From: CAZCTC01 sp964501335
GTDB taxonomy: Bacteria; Chloroflexota; Anaerolineae; B4-G1; SLSP01
Direction of reading: 5' to 3'
NCBI GenBank assembly: GCA_964501335.1
Contig: CAZCTC010000134.1
Location: 1-8,493, forward strand
Length of the DNA stretch: 8,493 nt
In this document: piece by piece, positions 6,466-8,493 of the stretch
How positions within the stretch are numbered: the stretch's first letter is position 1
How the letters are laid out: each line of letters begins with the position of its first letter
Program-made: the position numbers and the translations under genes
The notes under the pieces: model-generated
What the model saw: the letters and a program-made list of their open reading frames with translations, nothing else
What the model was told of the DNA's origin: nothing
Database searches by the model: none

Positions 6466-8217
6466 ATGAGGCGAGGGATGTGCGCTCTGGCATTGCTGGC
6501 CGGTTTGACTCTGGCCGGATGCACCGTTTCTCTGGCCGCCGATTCTCCGCCCCCGACCCCGACCGAGACGCCGGGGCCGCCGACGGCGACCTGGGAGCCT
6601 TCTCCGACTCCTACCTGGACCCCTTCTCCCACGCCGACGCCGGAGGATACCCCCACACCGGCACCGACCATCTCCCTGGGATTTTTGACGCCACAGGCGG
6701 CCGAGCTGCATCCAGAACTGGCCACGCCGACGCCGACCGGGACGCCCATGCCTCTGTTTCCCGAACGGGTGGTGCCGGAGCCTTTTGGGGTGAATATCCA
6801 TTTTACCCGGGAGGAAGTGCCGGGTGAACTGGATTTGCTGACAGCTGGGGGGTTCCGGTTGGTGCGCATGGATCTCTTCTGGAGTGAGGTCGAGCGGGAA
6901 CGGGGCAAGTACGATTTTTCGGCCTACGATAATCTGGTCGCCGAGATGGAGAAGCGCCAGATCCGTATCATTTTTATCCTGGATTATGGGAACGATCTCT
7001 ATGGCGGTGGGCCGGCCGTTTTGACCGATGAAGGGCGGGCGGGCTTTGCCCGTTTTTCAGCGACCGCCGTGAAACGGTATCGCGGCAAAGGGATTTTGTG
7101 GGAGATCTGGAACGAACCCAATCTTTCGCATTTCTGGCATGCCGATCCCAATCCGGAGCAGTATGCCCGCATGGCGGATGAGACCATCACCGCGATCCGC
7201 AAGGTCGATCCGACGGCCTGGATTATTGGGCCGGCGACCTCGGGGTTTCCCTGGCCTTTCTTTGAAGGACTGGCGGAAAGCGGGTTGCTGGGGCGGTTGG
7301 ATGCGATTTCAGTCCATCCCTATCGTTTTGCCGCGCCGGAGACGGCGCAAGATGACCTGCTGCGGCTGCGAACTCTGTTGGCCCGCACCACGCCGGACCG
7401 CTACATTCCCATTCTTTCCGGCGAGTGGGGGTATGCTTCAGCGGCGATGGGGATCAGTGAAGAACGTCAGGCGCACTATTTGACCCGCCAGTGGTTGTTC
7501 AATCTAGCCAACGATGTCGATATCAGCATCTGGTACGACTGGCGCAACGACGGTCTGGAACCCGACAATGCCGAGCATCATTTCGGCACCGTGTACAACG
7601 ATTTTCGACCGAAGCCGGCTTATCGAGCCGCCCAGACCTTAAACACGACCCTCAAGGGATATCGTTTCCTGCGGCGGATCCCGATGGAAAACCCGGAAGA
7701 TGTCTCTTTGCTCTTTGGGACGAACGGCCAGGGGATTTTGGTGGCGTGGACCCTGGGAACGACGCATACCGTGAGATTTCCGATCTCTTGCAAGGAAGTC
7801 AGTGTGGTGGAGACTTTCGGCGCGGCTCGTGAGCTGCAAGGGAAGGACCATCTGCTGGAAATGGAAATCGGCCCGGGCCCGCGATATGTTCAGTTATGCA
7901 ATGAAGAAATGATCCAGCGTACCGTGGCCTGGCGGCCCGAGCAATCGATCGTCCTTTTGCAGGAGCAGACCGGACGGGTGTTGGTGAATATCGACAATAC
8001 CTTTTACGATGTCTTGCAGGGGGAATTTATCGTACGCCAGGGGGATGTGATTTTGGGCCGGGCCCCGGCTGATGTGTTGCCGGGTGAGCAGATCAAAGTC
8101 AGCATTCCGATCATGTTGGAGACGAAACCGGAAAAGCCGATTCAGGTGCAGGTAGAGCTGGTTACGCCGGATGGATTGCCGTTTCAGTCGGCGCTGATCT
8201 GGTTGCTGGCTCCTTAG
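6466..8217 (+). CDS. Lipoprotein glycoside hydrolase, clan GH-A TIM barrel (GH39/GH5-like)
   Basis: A 583-residue surface lipoprotein predicted to cleave a glycosidic bond with retention of configuration; the polysaccharide is unknown. A lipoprotein signal peptide (MRR, hydrophobic core, LAGC) puts the lipidated Cys at 19. Residues about 27-96 are a Pro/Thr-rich linker, probably an extended spacer. The barrel spans about 105-400: the acid/base Glu is E217 in WEIWNEP, VHPY is at 283-286, and the nucleophile Glu is E320 in LSGEWGY. Both catalytic Glu are present, in the positions expected for clan GH-A. A C-terminal beta-rich region of about 180 residues follows (about 405-583), possibly a beta-sandwich accessory domain. 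The ATG at 6466 is favoured because it gives an Arg-Arg n-region and has AGGATGAGG upstream; TTG 6463 and ATG 6478 are alternatives. It is the last gene of the cluster, 7 nt after the membrane protein. The exact GH family is uncertain. Confidence 0.85.
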   Translation: MRRGMCALALLAGLTLAGCTVSLAADSPPPTPTETPGPPTATWEPSPTPTWTPSPTPTPEDTPTPAPTISLGFLTPQAAELHPELATPTPTGTPMPLFPERVVPEPFGVNIHFTREEVPGELDLLTAGGFRLVRMDLFWSEVERERGKYDFSAYDNLVAEMEKRQIRIIFILDYGNDLYGGGPAVLTDEGRAGFARFSATAVKRYRGKGILWEIWNEPNLSHFWHADPNPEQYARMADETITAIRKVDPTAWIIGPATSGFPWPFFEGLAESGLLGRLDAISVHPYRFAAPETAQDDLLRLRTLLARTTPDRYIPILSGEWGYASAAMGISEERQAHYLTRQWLFNLANDVDISIWYDWRNDGLEPDNAEHHFGTVYNDFRPKPAYRAAQTLNTTLKGYRFLRRIPMENPEDVSLLFGTNGQGILVAWTLGTTHTVRFPISCKEVSVVETFGAARELQGKDHLLEMEIGPGPRYVQLCNEEMIQRTVAWRPEQSIVLLQEQTGRVLVNIDNTFYDVLQGEFIVRQGDVILGRAPADVLPGEQIKVSIPIMLETKPEKPIQVQVELVTPDGLPFQSALIWLLAP

Positions 8218-8229
8218 GTAATTCGCGAC

Positions 8230-8246
8230 CCGGGCGGTTAGCCCGG
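8230..8246 (+). other. Small GC hairpin after the glycosidase stop
   Basis: CCGGGC (8230-8235), loop GGTTA, GCCCGG (8241-8246): a 6-bp all-GC stem starting 12 nt after the stop codon. It is followed by AAAACAC rather than a T-run, so it could stabilise the 3' end or pause polymerase but is not a standard intrinsic terminator. Confidence 0.5.
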
Positions 8247-8253
8247 AAAACAC

Positions 8254-8386
8254 GGTAGAAAAAGTCTATGTTTTGGCGCACTTTCTGAAGTGCGCCAAAA
8301 CATAAATAAAAAACATCCTCCCCCTGTTTCACCCTGCACATCGCTTTTTACAGGAAAGTGCCTGTTGCGGGACGCGAAAAGCCGGC
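8254..8386 (+). repeat. Copy C of the dispersed hairpin element
   Basis: A perfect 17-bp stem: left arm 8267-8283 (TATGTTTTGGCGCACTT), loop TCTG at 8284-8287, right arm 8288-8304. The left flank GGTAGAAAAAGTC resembles the CTGGAAAAGGGC flank of copy B. Downstream come an A-rich stretch, a CTCCCCCTG tract shared with copy A, TTGCGGG at 8365-8371 and AAAGCCGGC at 8378-8386, in the same order and nearly the same spacing as copy B. It lies between the end of the cluster and the promoter at the right edge. Confidence 0.75.
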
Positions 8387-8402
8387 TGTTACCCCACCAA
8401 CG

Positions 8403-8429
8403 AACGACTGCGTAGGTCGTTTTTTGTTT
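8403..8429 (+). terminator. Possible weak intrinsic terminator
   Basis: AACGAC (8403-8408), loop of 7, GTCGTT (8416-8421), followed by TTTTGTTT. A 6-bp stem with a T-rich tail in the right direction to end transcripts from the plus-strand cluster, about 190 nt after its last stop codon. The stem is short, so efficiency is doubtful. It would also insulate the downstream promoter at 8464. Confidence 0.5.
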
Positions 8430-8446
8430 GGGAAAAATATCCCAAA
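8427..8446. promoter_or_regulatory. Inverted repeat upstream of the right-edge promoter, possible operator
   Basis: TTTGGGA (8427-8433) and TCCCAAA (8440-8446) form a perfect 7-bp inverted repeat around an A/T-only 6-bp spacer. A further CCCAA half-site is at 8451-8455. It ends 17 bp before the -35 box, a usual place for an activator or repressor site. A hairpin role is equally possible. Confidence 0.4.
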
Positions 8447-8463
8447 ATAACCCAAGAAACGGC

Positions 8464-8491
8464 TTGACAGAAAAGAGGGATGTGGTAGAAT
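8464..8491 (+). promoter_or_regulatory. Strong sigma70-type promoter reading out of the window
   Basis: TTGACA (8464-8469) is a perfect -35. A 16-bp spacer and TAGAAT (8486-8491) follow, with a TG one base before the -10 (extended -10 form). The start point would be about 8498, beyond the last base. The driven gene is not visible; promoters this close to consensus often serve RNA genes or highly expressed operons. Confidence 0.75.
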
Positions 8492-8493
8492 CT

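Noticed and set aside
6433..6801. Minus-strand Arg/Gly-rich gene opposite the glycosidase linker
   Set aside because: It is the antisense translation of the Pro/Thr-rich linker, which leaves other frames open by composition.
8267..8304. Classical intrinsic terminator for the cluster
   Set aside because: The stem is strong, but on the plus strand it is followed by AATAAAAAAC rather than a run of T. It matches a repeat family elsewhere in the window.

Overview
The window looks like chromosomal DNA of a bacterium with moderately high GC, most likely a member of the Chloroflexota (Anaerolineae/Caldilineae type). This placement rests on protein style: a lipoprotein with a Pro/Thr-rich linker in front of its catalytic domain, an M1 peptidase of the secreted short type, and a PLC-like zinc protein of a kind I associate with that phylum. 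It is an inference from recognition, not from a search. There are no rRNA or tRNA genes, no transposase and no CRISPR array.

Layout. Positions 1-360 hold a 79-bp tandem repeat array (four full copies plus a decaying fifth) that begins before the window. Next, on the minus strand, is an HD-domain phosphohydrolase (1362 to 379) with a clear sigma70-type promoter and Shine-Dalgarno. A divergent intergenic region (1381-1873) follows. It is rich in repeats: a CACAGAG-type dispersed repeat, a C-rich/G-quadruplex-capable tract, and two copies of a dispersed hairpin element. On the plus strand, a PLC-like zinc-binding protein (1874-2626) appears to start at or next to the transcription start of its own promoter. 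A 77-bp gap with a long hairpin leads into a tightly packed four-gene cluster: galE-like epimerase (2704-3681), secreted M1 metallopeptidase (3685-5556), multi-pass membrane protein (5568-6458) and a clan GH-A glycoside hydrolase lipoprotein (6466-8217). The gaps are only 3, 11 and 7 nt, so this is almost certainly one transcript. The last 276 bases hold another copy of the hairpin element, a small terminator-like hairpin, an inverted repeat, and a strong promoter pointing out of the right edge at an unseen gene.

How the genes may work together. Three of the four cluster genes encode envelope or exported proteins (peptidase, membrane protein, lipoprotein glycosidase). The fourth makes or interconverts UDP-galactose-type sugar nucleotides. 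A cell-surface role (envelope glycan turnover or polymer degradation) fits, but the genes do not form a recognised pathway.

The most unusual material is non-coding. The dispersed hairpin family has compensated stem changes and an invariant TCTG loop (copies near 1676-1815 and 8254-8386, with a broken copy at 1521-1638). The other notable items are the near-identical 79-bp array and the apparently leaderless gene start at 1874. I see no convincing new defence or mobile system.
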